Notes under the pieces: generated by a model
What the model was told of the DNA's origin: nothing
Databases searched by the model: none
Seen by the model: only the letters and a program-made list of their open reading frames with translations
Origin: Phycisphaera sp.
GTDB lineage: Bacteria > Planctomycetota > Phycisphaerae > Phycisphaerales > UBA1924
Length of the DNA stretch: 64,000 bases
Direction: 5' to 3'
NCBI GenBank assembly: GCA_003712165.1
Contig: RHLH01000001.1
Location: 2,205,575 to 2,269,574 of the forward strand
Made by a program: the position numbers and the translations under genes
Shown: positions 40,630 through 49,720 of the stretch, one piece after another
How positions within the stretch are numbered: position 1 is the first letter of the stretch
Layout: every line of letters starts with the position of its first letter

Positions 40630-43553
40630 GCACCAACCCCACCCTCTACATCATCGACGGCTACGCCCAGTTCTTCCGCGCCTACCACGCGATCCGCACG
40701 CCCATGACGAGCCCCGTCACGGGTGAGCCGACCAACATGACCTACGGCTTCCTGGGCATGCTCCTCAAACTCATCAAGGGACAAGAACCCAGGATGCTCG
40801 AGGCGGGCGGGCCCCCCACGTACATCGCCGTCGCGCTCGATGTCTCGGGCGACCGCGGCACGTTTCGCAGCGAGCTCTACGAGGACTACAAGGCCAACCG
40901 CGATGCGCCGCCCGAGGATCTGCGCCCGCAGGTCGATCGCTGCCTCGCGATGCTCAAAGAGATGGGCGTCCCCGTCATCGGCAGCCCGGGGTACGAAGCC
41001 GACGATGTCATCGCGGCGATCGCGGCGAACCTGAAGAAAGACCACCCCGATCTGCTCATCCGCATGATCAGCAAGGACAAGGACCTCAAGCAGCTGCTCG
41101 AACGCGGCCGTGTCGAGCTCTACGACATCCACCACGACAAGGTCGGCGATGTCGAGGCCCTCAAGGAAGAGACAGGCCTCGACCCCGAGCAAGTCGTGGA
41201 CATGCTGACGCTCATGGGCGACACGGTTGACAATGTGCCGGGCGTTCCTGGGGTCGGCCCGAAGACCGCGGCACAGCTGCTTGTCGAGTTCGGGACGCTC
41301 GAAGCAGTGATCGCCGAGGCGACCGATGAAGCTAAACCCAAGAAAGAGTGGATCATCAAGGGCAAGCGCCGCGAGAACATCGCGGCATCGGTCGAAAGCC
41401 TGCCCCTCAGCAAAGACCTCGTCACGCTCCGTGCGGACACGCCGATCGAGTTCGATCTGGATGCGTGCAAGCTCGAGAAGTTCACGCCCAGGAGTATCGA
41501 ACCCGCCGTGCGCGAACTCGGGTTTAACAGGCTGCTCGACGAGGTCAAGGCGCTCACCGGCAACTCGGCAGAAGCGCCAAAACCCACAAAGAAAGCCAAA
41601 GTGGACGACAGCGGGTTCGGCGGGCTGTTCGATCAAGCCGACGACGACGCGGAAGAGCACGTGGTCGAGGGCGACTACACGATCGTGCGCACGAAGACGG
41701 AGCTCAAGAAACTCGTCAGCGCACTCAAAAAGGCGCCCGTCATCGCGCTGGACACAGAGACGACCGCGATCAGACCGATGCTCGCCGATCTCGTGGGCCT
41801 GAGCTTCGCGACCGAGCCCGGCGCAGGCTGGTACGTGCCCGTGCGCTCACCCGATCCGAGCAAGCACCTCGACGAAGAGACTGTTCTTGAATCGCTCGGC
41901 CCGATCATCGAAGATCCGAAGAAGGCCAAGGTCGGGCACAACCTGAAGTACGACCTGATCGTGCTCCGCCGCGCCGGGCTCGAGCTTCGAGGGCTGACCG
42001 CAACGGGCGCGTGCGACACGATGATCGCCAGCTACATCCTCGACGCGTCGCGCCCGTCTCACTCGCTCGACAACCTCGCGCTGGCGATGCTCAACCGGAC
42101 CAACATCTCCATCAAGGACCTGATCGGATCGGGCAAGAAACAGAAGCGATTCGACGAGGTCCCGGTCGAGAAGGCCGGGCCTTACGCGGCTGAGGACTCC
42201 GACGTCTCGCTCCAACTTGCGCACATCATGCTGCCCCAGCTCGAAGAGACCGGGCTGCTCGATCTGGCGCGCGACATCGAGACACCTCTCATGGATGTGC
42301 TCGCGGAGCTCGAGTACAACGGCATACTCGTTGATCCAGACGAGCTCGAGCGCCAGCACACCCGCCTGCAGAAGGAAATCGATCGGCTCCGCAAGGCGAT
42401 CGAGGACGAGGCGTACAACGCGCTCGGCCGGGGGTTCGATCCGGACTCGCCCAAGCAGCTTGCGGGCATCCTCTTCAACAAGACCACCGACGAGGAGCCG
42501 GGCCTCGGGCTCCGTGTGATCAAGCGGGGCAAGACCGGGCCCTCGACCGACGCCGAGGTGCTCGACAAGCTCACGCAGGACGCGAGCATCGAGACGACGA
42601 TTCCCCAGCTCATCCTTGATTACCGCCAGCTTACGAAGCTCGTCAACACGTACCTTGCGAACCTCGCCGAGGAGATCCACCCGGAGACCGGGCGGATTCA
42701 CGCGAGCTTTAACCAGACCGTCGCCGCGACGGGCAGGCTGAGTTCGAGCGATCCGAACCTGCAGAACATCCCGATCCGCACGGACGTCGGCAGGGAGATC
42801 CGCAAGGCGTTCGTCGCGCCCAAGGGCAGCGTGCTGATCAGCGCCGACTATTCACAGATCGAACTCCGATTGCTCGCGCACCTCTCGCAGGACAAGGCGC
42901 TGATCAGTGCATTCAAGGAAGGCCAAGACATCCACCGCGCCGTCGCGGCGCAGATCCATGGTGTTTCGCTCGACGATGTCACCAAAGAACAGCGAAGCGG
43001 CGCCAAGATGGTCAACTTCGGGATCGTCTACGGCATCACGCCCTTCGGGCTCGCGCGCAGGCTCGGCGTGTCGAACACCGAAGCCACCGAGATCATCGAC
43101 GGGTACAAGAAACGCTTCCCGGGCATCACGACGTTCCTTGCCGAGTGCATCACCGAGGCACAGGAGAAGGGCTACGTTGAGACCATGCTCAGGCGCCGGC
43201 GCCCGATCCTCGAGATCGACTCGAACAACCCGAACCGGAGGGCGCTCGCCGAGCGCATGGCGATCAACAGCGTCGTCCAGGGCAGCGCGGCGGACCTCAT
43301 CAAGCTCGCGATGCTCGATCTGCACAAACGCCTGAGCCCCAACGCCGCCGATCTCCGCGGAGAAAGGGAACCGGAGGTCGCCGGCGTGCGCATGCTGCTG
43401 CAGATCCACGACGAACTCGTCTTCGAGGCGCCCAAGAAGGTCGCCAACAAGGCGATGAAGCTGATCACCGAGCGGATGGAGTCAGCGATGGAGCTCGACG
43501 TACCCCTGGTGGTCGATGCCGCGGCGAGTGGGAATTGGTTTGAGGGGAAGTGA
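40626..43553 (+). CDS. polA: DNA polymerase I
   Basis: 975 residues from GTG 40626. 5'-nuclease domain (about 1-300) begins LYIIDGYAQFFRAYHAIRT; a Lys-rich linker follows; the 3'-5' exonuclease domain (about 345-530) keeps DTET, GHNLKYD and YAAEDSD, so proofreading should be active; the polymerase domain has motif A SADYSQIELRLLAHLS, motif B AKMVNFGIVYG and motif C QIHDELVFE, all intact. It does repair and RNA-primer removal. It is translationally coupled to the GlmU-like gene by a 4-base overlap, an unusual partner. Confidence 0.98.
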   Translation: MSTNPTLYIIDGYAQFFRAYHAIRTPMTSPVTGEPTNMTYGFLGMLLKLIKGQEPRMLEAGGPPTYIAVALDVSGDRGTFRSELYEDYKANRDAPPEDLRPQVDRCLAMLKEMGVPVIGSPGYEADDVIAAIAANLKKDHPDLLIRMISKDKDLKQLLERGRVELYDIHHDKVGDVEALKEETGLDPEQVVDMLTLMGDTVDNVPGVPGVGPKTAAQLLVEFGTLEAVIAEATDEAKPKKEWIIKGKRRENIAASVESLPLSKDLVTLRADTPIEFDLDACKLEKFTPRSIEPAVRELGFNRLLDEVKALTGNSAEAPKPTKKAKVDDSGFGGLFDQADDDAEEHVVEGDYTIVRTKTELKKLVSALKKAPVIALDTETTAIRPMLADLVGLSFATEPGAGWYVPVRSPDPSKHLDEETVLESLGPIIEDPKKAKVGHNLKYDLIVLRRAGLELRGLTATGACDTMIASYILDASRPSHSLDNLALAMLNRTNISIKDLIGSGKKQKRFDEVPVEKAGPYAAEDSDVSLQLAHIMLPQLEETGLLDLARDIETPLMDVLAELEYNGILVDPDELERQHTRLQKEIDRLRKAIEDEAYNALGRGFDPDSPKQLAGILFNKTTDEEPGLGLRVIKRGKTGPSTDAEVLDKLTQDASIETTIPQLILDYRQLTKLVNTYLANLAEEIHPETGRIHASFNQTVAATGRLSSSDPNLQNIPIRTDVGREIRKAFVAPKGSVLISADYSQIELRLLAHLSQDKALISAFKEGQDIHRAVAAQIHGVSLDDVTKEQRSGAKMVNFGIVYGITPFGLARRLGVSNTEATEIIDGYKKRFPGITTFLAECITEAQEKGYVETMLRRRRPILEIDSNNPNRRALAERMAINSVVQGSAADLIKLAMLDLHKRLSPNAADLRGEREPEVAGVRMLLQIHDELVFEAPKKVANKAMKLITERMESAMELDVPLVVDAAASGNWFEGK

Positions 43554-43583
43554 TGCTTGTTCCCTCGAACTCATGGCAACCAC

Positions 43584-43589
43584 TACACT
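43584..43589 (+). promoter_or_regulatory. TANNNT -10-like element of the amidohydrolase gene
   Basis: TACACT, six bases before ATG 43596. The gap from the polA stop is only 42 bases. Confidence 0.5.
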
Positions 43590-43595
43590 GGATGC

Positions 43596-45287
43596 ATGAG
43601 ACACACACTCCTCGCCCTGACCCTCGCCGCGTCCGGTACAGCTGCGCAGCCTGACGCGATCTTCGTCAACGCGACCGTGTACACGGTGGACGAGGCGTTC
43701 AGCGTCGCCCAGGCGTTCGCCGTGGAGGACGGCATGTTCGCCGCGGTGGGCACGGATGCTGAGATCCGCAGCCTCGCGGGCGACTCGACGAGGGTCATCG
43801 ACCTCGGGGGCATGACCGTGCTACCCGGGCTGATCGATGCGCACGGGCATATGGCCGGGCTGGGTCAGCTCCAACTGGGAGTCGTCGATCTCTCGGGCAC
43901 GACGAGTTACGAGGAGGTCATCGAGCGCGTCGTTGAGCGTGCTGCGCAGACCGAGCCCGGCGAGTGGATCCTCGGGCGGGGCTGGGACAACGAGAGCTGG
44001 GAGAACAAGTCGCTCCCCGAGCACGCGGACCTGAGCGAGAAGGTGCCCGACCACCCTGTGTGGATCTCACGCGTGGACGGGCACGCCGCGCTCGCCAACG
44101 CGCGAGCGATGGAGATCGCCGAGGTGTCGGCGGGCACGGCTGTCCCCGAGGGCGGCGAGATGCTGCTCGACATCGAGGGCAACCCCACGGGCGTGTTCGT
44201 GGACAACGCGGAGGCGCTCATCGGTCGCGCGATCCCCGCGGGCGGCGCCAGCGGCGCGGACCTCATCCTCGCGGCGCAGGACATGTGCCTCGCGGCCGGG
44301 CTCACCGGTGTGCACGACGCGGGCATGGGCCCCGACATGATCGAGGTGTACATGCAGCTCGAACGCGACCGGAAGCTCGCGGTCCGCGTGCACGGCATGA
44401 TCCATGGGAGGGAGGCCCCGAAGTGGTTCGCAGAGAACGAGCCATACCACGGCCCATTCTTTACGATGCGCTCCTGCAAGCTCTACATCGACGGCGCGAT
44501 GGGATCACGCGGCGCGTGGCTCCTGGAGCCTTACGAAGACCGCCCGGTCGGACCAGAAGGTGAGCCTTACGTCGGTCTCGCGGTGAGCGAGCCGGGGTTC
44601 ATTGAGGAGATTGCCAGGGACGGTCTCGAAAGGGGCTACCAGGTCTGCGCGCACGCGATCGGTGACCGCGGAAACCGCGAGGTACTCGACGCGTACGTGA
44701 GGGGCGAGCACCGCGCATCGAACGGGTTCAGATCTGCTGATGCACCTATGCCCGCAACTCTTGCCGATTCACGATTCCGCGTTGAGCACGCGCAGCTGCT
44801 CGCCCCAGAGGACATCGGACGGTTCGCAGAGCTGAACGTGATCCCCTCTATGCAGCCCACACACTGCACGAGCGACATGCGCTGGATCGAGGAGCGCGTG
44901 GGCAGTGTCCGAGCCGACGGCGCATACGCGTGGCAGAGCCTGCTTGCTTCTGGGGTCCCGATCGCGGGCGGAAGCGACTTTCCTGTGGAAAGTCACAACC
45001 CGTTCCTCGGGCTCTACGCCGCGGTAACGAGGCAGAACCTCGATGAAGAGCCCCCAGGGGGCTGGCGGCCGCTCGAACGCATGACCCGTGAGCAAGCGCT
45101 CAGGTCGTTCACGATCGACGCGGCGTACGCGGGTTTCAACGAGAAGAGCGTCGGGTCGATCGAGGTGGACAAGCTCGCCGACTTCATCGTGATCGACCGG
45201 GACTACATGACCTGCCCGCCAAGAGCGATCGCGGACACGGTTGTGCTCTCGACCTGGGTCGAGGGGACCGCGGTCTTTGAACGCTAA
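43596..45287 (+). CDS. Secreted metal-dependent amidohydrolase, YtcJ-like
   Basis: 563 residues from ATG 43596. Signal peptide at 1-17 (RHTLLALTLAASGTAA then QPD), so the enzyme should be exported. Amidohydrolase 3 fold: HxH metal ligands His83 and His85 in DAHGHMAG, a long beta-barrel with RGWDNESW, VCAHAIGDRG and FRVEHAQL, and GGSDFPVESHNPFLG near the end. Family members hydrolyse amides or imides of diverse small molecules; the substrate is not predictable. Start fits TACACT six bases upstream. It stands alone between polA and prmC. Confidence 0.9.
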   Translation: MRHTLLALTLAASGTAAQPDAIFVNATVYTVDEAFSVAQAFAVEDGMFAAVGTDAEIRSLAGDSTRVIDLGGMTVLPGLIDAHGHMAGLGQLQLGVVDLSGTTSYEEVIERVVERAAQTEPGEWILGRGWDNESWENKSLPEHADLSEKVPDHPVWISRVDGHAALANARAMEIAEVSAGTAVPEGGEMLLDIEGNPTGVFVDNAEALIGRAIPAGGASGADLILAAQDMCLAAGLTGVHDAGMGPDMIEVYMQLERDRKLAVRVHGMIHGREAPKWFAENEPYHGPFFTMRSCKLYIDGAMGSRGAWLLEPYEDRPVGPEGEPYVGLAVSEPGFIEEIARDGLERGYQVCAHAIGDRGNREVLDAYVRGEHRASNGFRSADAPMPATLADSRFRVEHAQLLAPEDIGRFAELNVIPSMQPTHCTSDMRWIEERVGSVRADGAYAWQSLLASGVPIAGGSDFPVESHNPFLGLYAAVTRQNLDEEPPGGWRPLERMTREQALRSFTIDAAYAGFNEKSVGSIEVDKLADFIVIDRDYMTCPPRAIADTVVLSTWVEGTAVFER

Positions 45288-45290
45288 ACT
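45285..45290 (+). promoter_or_regulatory. TANNNT -10-like element of prmC
   Basis: TAAACT, six bases before GTG 45297; it overlaps the stop codon of the amidohydrolase gene. Confidence 0.5.
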
Positions 45291-45296
45291 CCGTAC

Positions 45297-46229
45297 GTGA
45301 CCGGATCTCGAACATCCAGCTCGCCCAAGCGATGGACCACGCGGATGCTGCTCGCGTGGATGACCGAGGCCTTTCGGCAGAAGGGGCTCGAGTCGCCGCA
45401 ACTGTTCGCGCAGCTCTTGATGTGCCACGTCATCGGGTGTGACAGGCTCAAGCTCTACACCGACGCGGACAGGCCCGCCAGCGAGATCGAACGCTCGACG
45501 CTGCGTGATCTGGTCAAGAGAGCAGTCGAGCACGAGCCGGTCCAGTACCTCACTGGCGAGGCGATGTTCTACGGCCTGCAGCTTGGCGTCAGCCCGAGCG
45601 TTCTTATCCCGAGGCCTTCATCAGAGACGATCGTCGAGACCGTTCTCCACCACTGCAAGCACCAGCCAGGGTTCGGTGGCAAGATCGGGGAGAACATCCT
45701 GATCGCCGACGTGTGCACGGGCTCGGGCTGCATAGCGCTGGCGCTCGCAAAAAACCTGCCCGGCGCAAGGGTCGTCGCGACGGACATCTCAAGCGACGCA
45801 CTCGAAGTCGCGCAAGTGAACGCGGAGCGGCTCGGGCTGACCGAGCGTGTCGAATTCGTTCAGGGCGACCTGCTTGAAGCGCTCGGCAAGCACCCCGCGG
45901 CGGGCCACGCGGGCGGGCTCGATTTCCTGGTGTCGAACCCCCCCTACATCCCGGATGACGAGTGGGAAGATGTTGAACCGAACGTCAAGGACCATGAGCC
46001 GACGCTCGCGCTCCGCGGCGGCATGGACGGACTCGCATTGGTACGCCCGATGCTCACCGACGGACCGAAGCTCGTCCGCGAGGGCGGTCTTGTGCTGACT
46101 GAGGTCGCTGCATCACGCGCTGGTGAAGCCAAAGCAATCGCGAGTAACGCTCACCGCGTCGCGAAGGTTGAGATTCTCAGAGACATCGACGGGCTCGACC
46201 GGGTGATCAAGCAGACCCTCGGGGCGTGA
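45297..46229 (+). CDS. prmC: Peptide chain release factor N5-glutamine methyltransferase
   Basis: 310 residues from GTG 45297. Methylates the Gln of the GGQ motif in release factors. N-terminal substrate-binding part contains PVQYLTGEAMFYGLQLGV and LIPRPSSETIVE; the SAM site is ADVCTGSGCIALALA (137-151) and the catalytic motif NPPY is at 214-217. prfA, its usual neighbour, is not here. Leaderless-type start. Its end overlaps the convergent PAS-GAF-receiver gene by 23 bases. Confidence 0.94.
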   Translation: MTGSRTSSSPKRWTTRMLLAWMTEAFRQKGLESPQLFAQLLMCHVIGCDRLKLYTDADRPASEIERSTLRDLVKRAVEHEPVQYLTGEAMFYGLQLGVSPSVLIPRPSSETIVETVLHHCKHQPGFGGKIGENILIADVCTGSGCIALALAKNLPGARVVATDISSDALEVAQVNAERLGLTERVEFVQGDLLEALGKHPAAGHAGGLDFLVSNPPYIPDDEWEDVEPNVKDHEPTLALRGGMDGLALVRPMLTDGPKLVREGGLVLTEVAASRAGEAKAIASNAHRVAKVEILRDIDGLDRVIKQTLGA

Positions 46230-47892
46230 GCGCCTTGTGAACCTCGTCGATCAGCCGCGCGGCCTGGAACGGCTTGTACAGAACATTCCGCATGCCTTCC
46301 TGTGAAGCACGAACGATCGAATGGTGCGGATCGTACCCGAATCCCGTCATCAGAATGATTGCCTCTTCCGGGACGATCTGTGAGGCGACGCTGAACACCT
46401 CGTAGCCGTTGCGGTCGGGCATCGAGATATCGCTTATGACAAAGTCGAAACGCTCGTGCCCGTCGGCGGCCGAGGCCTCGAGTTCGTTGATCGCTTCCTG
46501 CCCGTTCTTGCAGAGCGTGACCCTGCAGCCGCGACGCCCGAGCACATCGGCGATCATGGAGCCGATGCGGTCGTTGTCGTCGGCGACGAGCGCCCGCTTG
46601 CCTTTGAGAAGCTCGTCGGCCTTGACGGTGCTCAGGTCATCAACACCGAGGAGTGTGTTCGGGCCCGCGGCGACGTTCTTGAGACGTTTGCGGATCGCCT
46701 CGACATCGGCGCGAATCTTGGCAAGGTGAGCCGCGGTCTCGGGGTCCTTGATCGATTCCGAGCAGATATCTGTCTCGCGGAGGATGTCATCCAAGGGAGC
46801 CTTGATTTCGCCCTCGAACCGGCCCGTGATCGAGGCGCCCGTCGAGGACCGCTCGACGACGAGCATGTTGAGCGTCTGCAGCGCCATGGCGACGTATCTG
46901 CTGAACTGGGCGACGTACTGCACGTCCTGCTCGTCGAAGGCGTCGACCTCTTTCGACTCGATGTCCAGCACCCCGATGATGTGCTCGCCCACCATCAGGG
47001 GCACCGTCAGCGAGCTGCGGGCTTCGCTCGCGCCCACAAGGTATTTCTCGTCGGTCGTCGTGTCGTGACAGATGTAGGGCTTGCCTGTCGCGGCGACGTA
47101 CCCGATCGTGCCGTTGCCCTCCTCGGCGGGGTAGAGCTCGAGGTCAATCGCGTCCTGGGTGAACCCCACGCTGATGACCGGCTCAAGCCGACCGGTGTGG
47201 TCGTCGATCAGTCGGATCGTAAAGTGGTCGTAGTCCAGCACGTCCTTGGACGCCTTGGTGACCCGTTCTTCGAGGAGCCTGAGCCTCTGCGCGGCGTTCA
47301 TCTTCGCGACGGCGTCACGGTCGAACCTGTTGAGCCTCGCGCCCGCCTGCTCAACAGCCTTAAGCTTCTTACGAACAACGCCCGTGTGGGAGATGTCGCG
47401 GAGCACACCCACGGCGCGGTCGCCGAACTCGGTTGCGCCCTCGACAATCATCGGCGCCATGCGCAGTTCGTAGAGCTTGTTGTCACCCATCTCGAACTCG
47501 CGGCGGATGATCGGGGGCTCGGCGCCGGGATCGTAGTCGAGGCCCTGGAAAGAAACAGCCGCCTCCTGGGCGGCCGTCAGTACTACCTGTTTGATGTCGT
47601 CGTCGATGGTGTCGAACATCCGGTTGCCCCAGAGGAGCTTGCCGCCGGAGGTGACAAGACAGAGCGCTTCACCGACGGAGTTGAGCAGGACGTCGCGCTC
47701 ATGGTCACCCAGACCGGTCTGGCCCAGATTCCCGGGATCGGCAGGGATGACCAGATAGTCAGCGTCGGAATCCCTGGGCCCGAGCGAGTCCGCGTAGACG
47801 ACTTGACAGTGCTCGGCCAGGAGTTCCCTGAGCTCTTCGGTCCCACCGCCCGGAGGGGTGAGGAAGACTATCTTGGGTCGCACTCTGGCCAT
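46207..47892 (-). CDS. PAS-GAF protein with C-terminal response-regulator receiver domain
   Basis: 561 residues from ATG 47892. N-terminal part has a PAS-like segment (about 90-175, LNSVGEALCLVTSGGKLLWGN), then a linker coiled coil, a GAF domain (about 230-385, GTIGYVAATGKPYI and SSLTVPLMVGEHIIGVLDIE), a helical segment without the H-box of a kinase, and a receiver domain (about 440-555) with Asp488 (SDISMPD) and Lys540. No output domain follows, so it may act as a phospho-acceptor scaffold or inactive sensor. No partner kinase is adjacent. Confidence 0.85.
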   Translation of the reverse strand: MARVRPKIVFLTPPGGGTEELRELLAEHCQVVYADSLGPRDSDADYLVIPADPGNLGQTGLGDHERDVLLNSVGEALCLVTSGGKLLWGNRMFDTIDDDIKQVVLTAAQEAAVSFQGLDYDPGAEPPIIRREFEMGDNKLYELRMAPMIVEGATEFGDRAVGVLRDISHTGVVRKKLKAVEQAGARLNRFDRDAVAKMNAAQRLRLLEERVTKASKDVLDYDHFTIRLIDDHTGRLEPVISVGFTQDAIDLELYPAEEGNGTIGYVAATGKPYICHDTTTDEKYLVGASEARSSLTVPLMVGEHIIGVLDIESKEVDAFDEQDVQYVAQFSRYVAMALQTLNMLVVERSSTGASITGRFEGEIKAPLDDILRETDICSESIKDPETAAHLAKIRADVEAIRKRLKNVAAGPNTLLGVDDLSTVKADELLKGKRALVADDNDRIGSMIADVLGRRGCRVTLCKNGQEAINELEASAADGHERFDFVISDISMPDRNGYEVFSVASQIVPEEAIILMTGFGYDPHHSIVRASQEGMRNVLYKPFQAARLIDEVHKALTPRGSA

Positions 47893-47910
47893 CTGTTTTT
47901 CTAACCGCTT

Positions 47911-47942
47911 CCGCTGCGTGACTCTTCGCGTGAGTCTAGCGG
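47911..47942. other. Two-tier inverted repeat upstream of the PAS-GAF-receiver gene
   Basis: CCGCT (47911-47915) pairs with AGCGG (47938-47942) and inside it GACTC (47920-47924) with GAGTC (47932-47936). It would lie in the leader of the minus-strand gene, 19 bases before its ATG. No T-run. Confidence 0.3.
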
Positions 47943-48017
47943 ACTGATCCCCGATTCCAGCAACTTTCCCCGAAGGTTTGGTGCTATCGGAGCTTTTCGG
48001 CCGATGGCATCCCGGGC

Positions 48018-48048
48018 TTGACATCGGCTGATGAGGTCCGAGTACTGT
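48018..48048 (+). promoter_or_regulatory. Candidate promoter of the ABC exporter genes
   Basis: A perfect TTGACA (48018-48023) is followed after 19 bases by TACTGT (48043-48048), eight bases before ATG 48057. The -10 fits the TANNNT pattern, and no Shine-Dalgarno is seen, so the message is probably leaderless or nearly so. This is the only case with a good -35. Confidence 0.45.
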
Positions 48049-48056
48049 GATTCCAG

Positions 48057-49001
48057 ATGATCGAAGTTGTTGACCTACATCGCTGGTTCGGGTCCGTGCA
48101 CGCCGTGCGAGGCGTGGGCTTCTCGATCCCGGCCGGGCAGGCCGTTGGACTCCTGGGTCCTAACGGCGCAGGGAAAACAACTACTCTCCGGATGCTCACC
48201 GGCATCATCCGCCCGCAGACAGGCTCCATCGCGATCGCTGGCATCGATGCGCTGGCCCGACCAGTCTGCGCCAGAAGAGAATTCGGATACCTCCCGGAGT
48301 CAGCGCCCTCGTATCCCGAGATGGCAGTCCGCAGCTTCCTGGCCCACAGGGCGAGAATCCTTGGTGTTTCGGGCAAAGACCGCAAGGCACGGATCCAGGC
48401 GGTTCAGGATGAGTGCCACCTCGGGCCTGTATACAAGCGCCGGATCGGGCAGCTGAGCAAGGGCTACCGCCAACGGGTTGCGCTGGCCGCGGCGCTCTTG
48501 CACAACCCAAAGGTGCTGATCCTCGACGAGCCGACCAACGGCCTGGACCCGACCCAGATCCGCGAAGCGCGTTCGCTCATCGGAGACCTCGCGCAAAACC
48601 GAACCGTCCTCGTCAGCTCACACATCCTTCCTGAGATCGAACGAACCTGCGAGCGGGTCATCATTATCGGAGCGGGCAAGGTCCTTGCCGACGGCACGCC
48701 CGAGGAGCTCTGCGAGCAGAACACGGGCGGCGGGTGCATCGTCGAATGCCGAGGGCACGCCGCCCAGATCACGTCGGCACTGACCGCGGCCCTGCCTGGT
48801 TCGACGATCGGCTCGGACCCGCTCGAAGACGGCTGGTGGCGCCTGAACATCCGAACCAAGGACTCTGCGGACCCGAGCGAGCCGGTCGGTGCAGCGCTCA
48901 GCAACGCCAGGATCCAGATCCGCCAGCTCAGACCCCAGACCGCTGGCCTCGAAGAGGTCTTCGTCCGGGTACTCGAAGACTCGATCGGGGGTGAAGAGTG
49001 A
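48057..49001 (+). CDS. ABC transporter ATP-binding protein, GldA-like
   Basis: 314 residues. Walker A GPNGAGKT (34-41), signature LSKGYRQR (133-140), Walker B VLILDEPT (153-160) with the following ILP/H-loop SSHILPE. The C-terminal 90 residues form the extra domain typical of GldA/NatA-type exporters. With the next two genes it makes a three-part system like GldA-GldF-GldG of Bacteroidetes, where it supports gliding; in non-gliding bacteria the role is unknown. Overlaps the permease gene by four bases. Confidence 0.93.
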   Translation: MIEVVDLHRWFGSVHAVRGVGFSIPAGQAVGLLGPNGAGKTTTLRMLTGIIRPQTGSIAIAGIDALARPVCARREFGYLPESAPSYPEMAVRSFLAHRARILGVSGKDRKARIQAVQDECHLGPVYKRRIGQLSKGYRQRVALAAALLHNPKVLILDEPTNGLDPTQIREARSLIGDLAQNRTVLVSSHILPEIERTCERVIIIGAGKVLADGTPEELCEQNTGGGCIVECRGHAAQITSALTAALPGSTIGSDPLEDGWWRLNIRTKDSADPSEPVGAALSNARIQIRQLRPQTAGLEEVFVRVLEDSIGGEE

Positions 49002-49720
49002 CTCAGACCTTGGCGATCGCATCCCGCGAACTCTGGTCGCTCTTCCGCGTCCCCGTCGGCTGGATCGTGATCGCGCTCTTCCTGTTCCTGACTGGGGCGG
49101 TCTTCACGCTTGGCTCACTCAAGACGGGCGAGCCCGCAACGCTCAGACCTGTCTACGGCATCACGATGATGCTCCTCGTCCTCGTGGCGCCGGCTATTTC
49201 GATGAGACTCATTAGCGAGGAACTCCGCACCGGAACCTACGAGCTGCTCGCGTCGAGCCCGGTGACGAGCGCACACATCGTGCTGGGCAAGTTCCTCGGA
49301 GCGCTCGCGTTCCTCGCGGTGATGCTTCTGCCGACACTGATCAATGTGGCGGTGCTCTTTGCGGTGAGCGACCCGAATCCCGACCCGGGGCCGATCCTCG
49401 CTGGCTACCTGAGCTTGATGCTCTTCGGGTGCCTCTGTCTCTCGCTTGGAACCGTCGCTTCGGCGCTGACCGACAGCCAGACGCTCGCGTTCCTGGGCAC
49501 GCTGCTCACGCTCGTGTGCTGGCTCATGATCACCAATGTGGCGCCGAAGTACGTTGGTCCCGAACTCGGCGCGAGGCTCGCGTCGGCATCGTTCTCGGCG
49601 CGCATCGACGACTTTGCGCGCGGGGCGATCGACACAAGGCACGTCGTCTTCTTCATCTCGATCTCGGCCGGGCTGCTCGTCGGCGCGGGCGCGGCGTTGG
49701 AGTTCAAGAGATGGAAGTAA
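48998..49720 (+). CDS. ABC transporter permease, GldF/ABC-2 type
   Basis: 240 residues with six predicted membrane helices, the ABC-2 permease pattern; ISEELRTGTYELLASSPVTS after the second helix is the conserved cytoplasmic loop of the family. It starts at GTG 48998, overlapping the ATPase stop (GTGA). The TAA stop overlaps the start of the next gene by ten bases. Substrate unknown; the genes are tightly coupled, so the three products probably form one complex. Confidence 0.9.
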   Translation: MTQTLAIASRELWSLFRVPVGWIVIALFLFLTGAVFTLGSLKTGEPATLRPVYGITMMLLVLVAPAISMRLISEELRTGTYELLASSPVTSAHIVLGKFLGALAFLAVMLLPTLINVAVLFAVSDPNPDPGPILAGYLSLMLFGCLCLSLGTVASALTDSQTLAFLGTLLTLVCWLMITNVAPKYVGPELGARLASASFSARIDDFARGAIDTRHVVFFISISAGLLVGAGAALEFKRWK

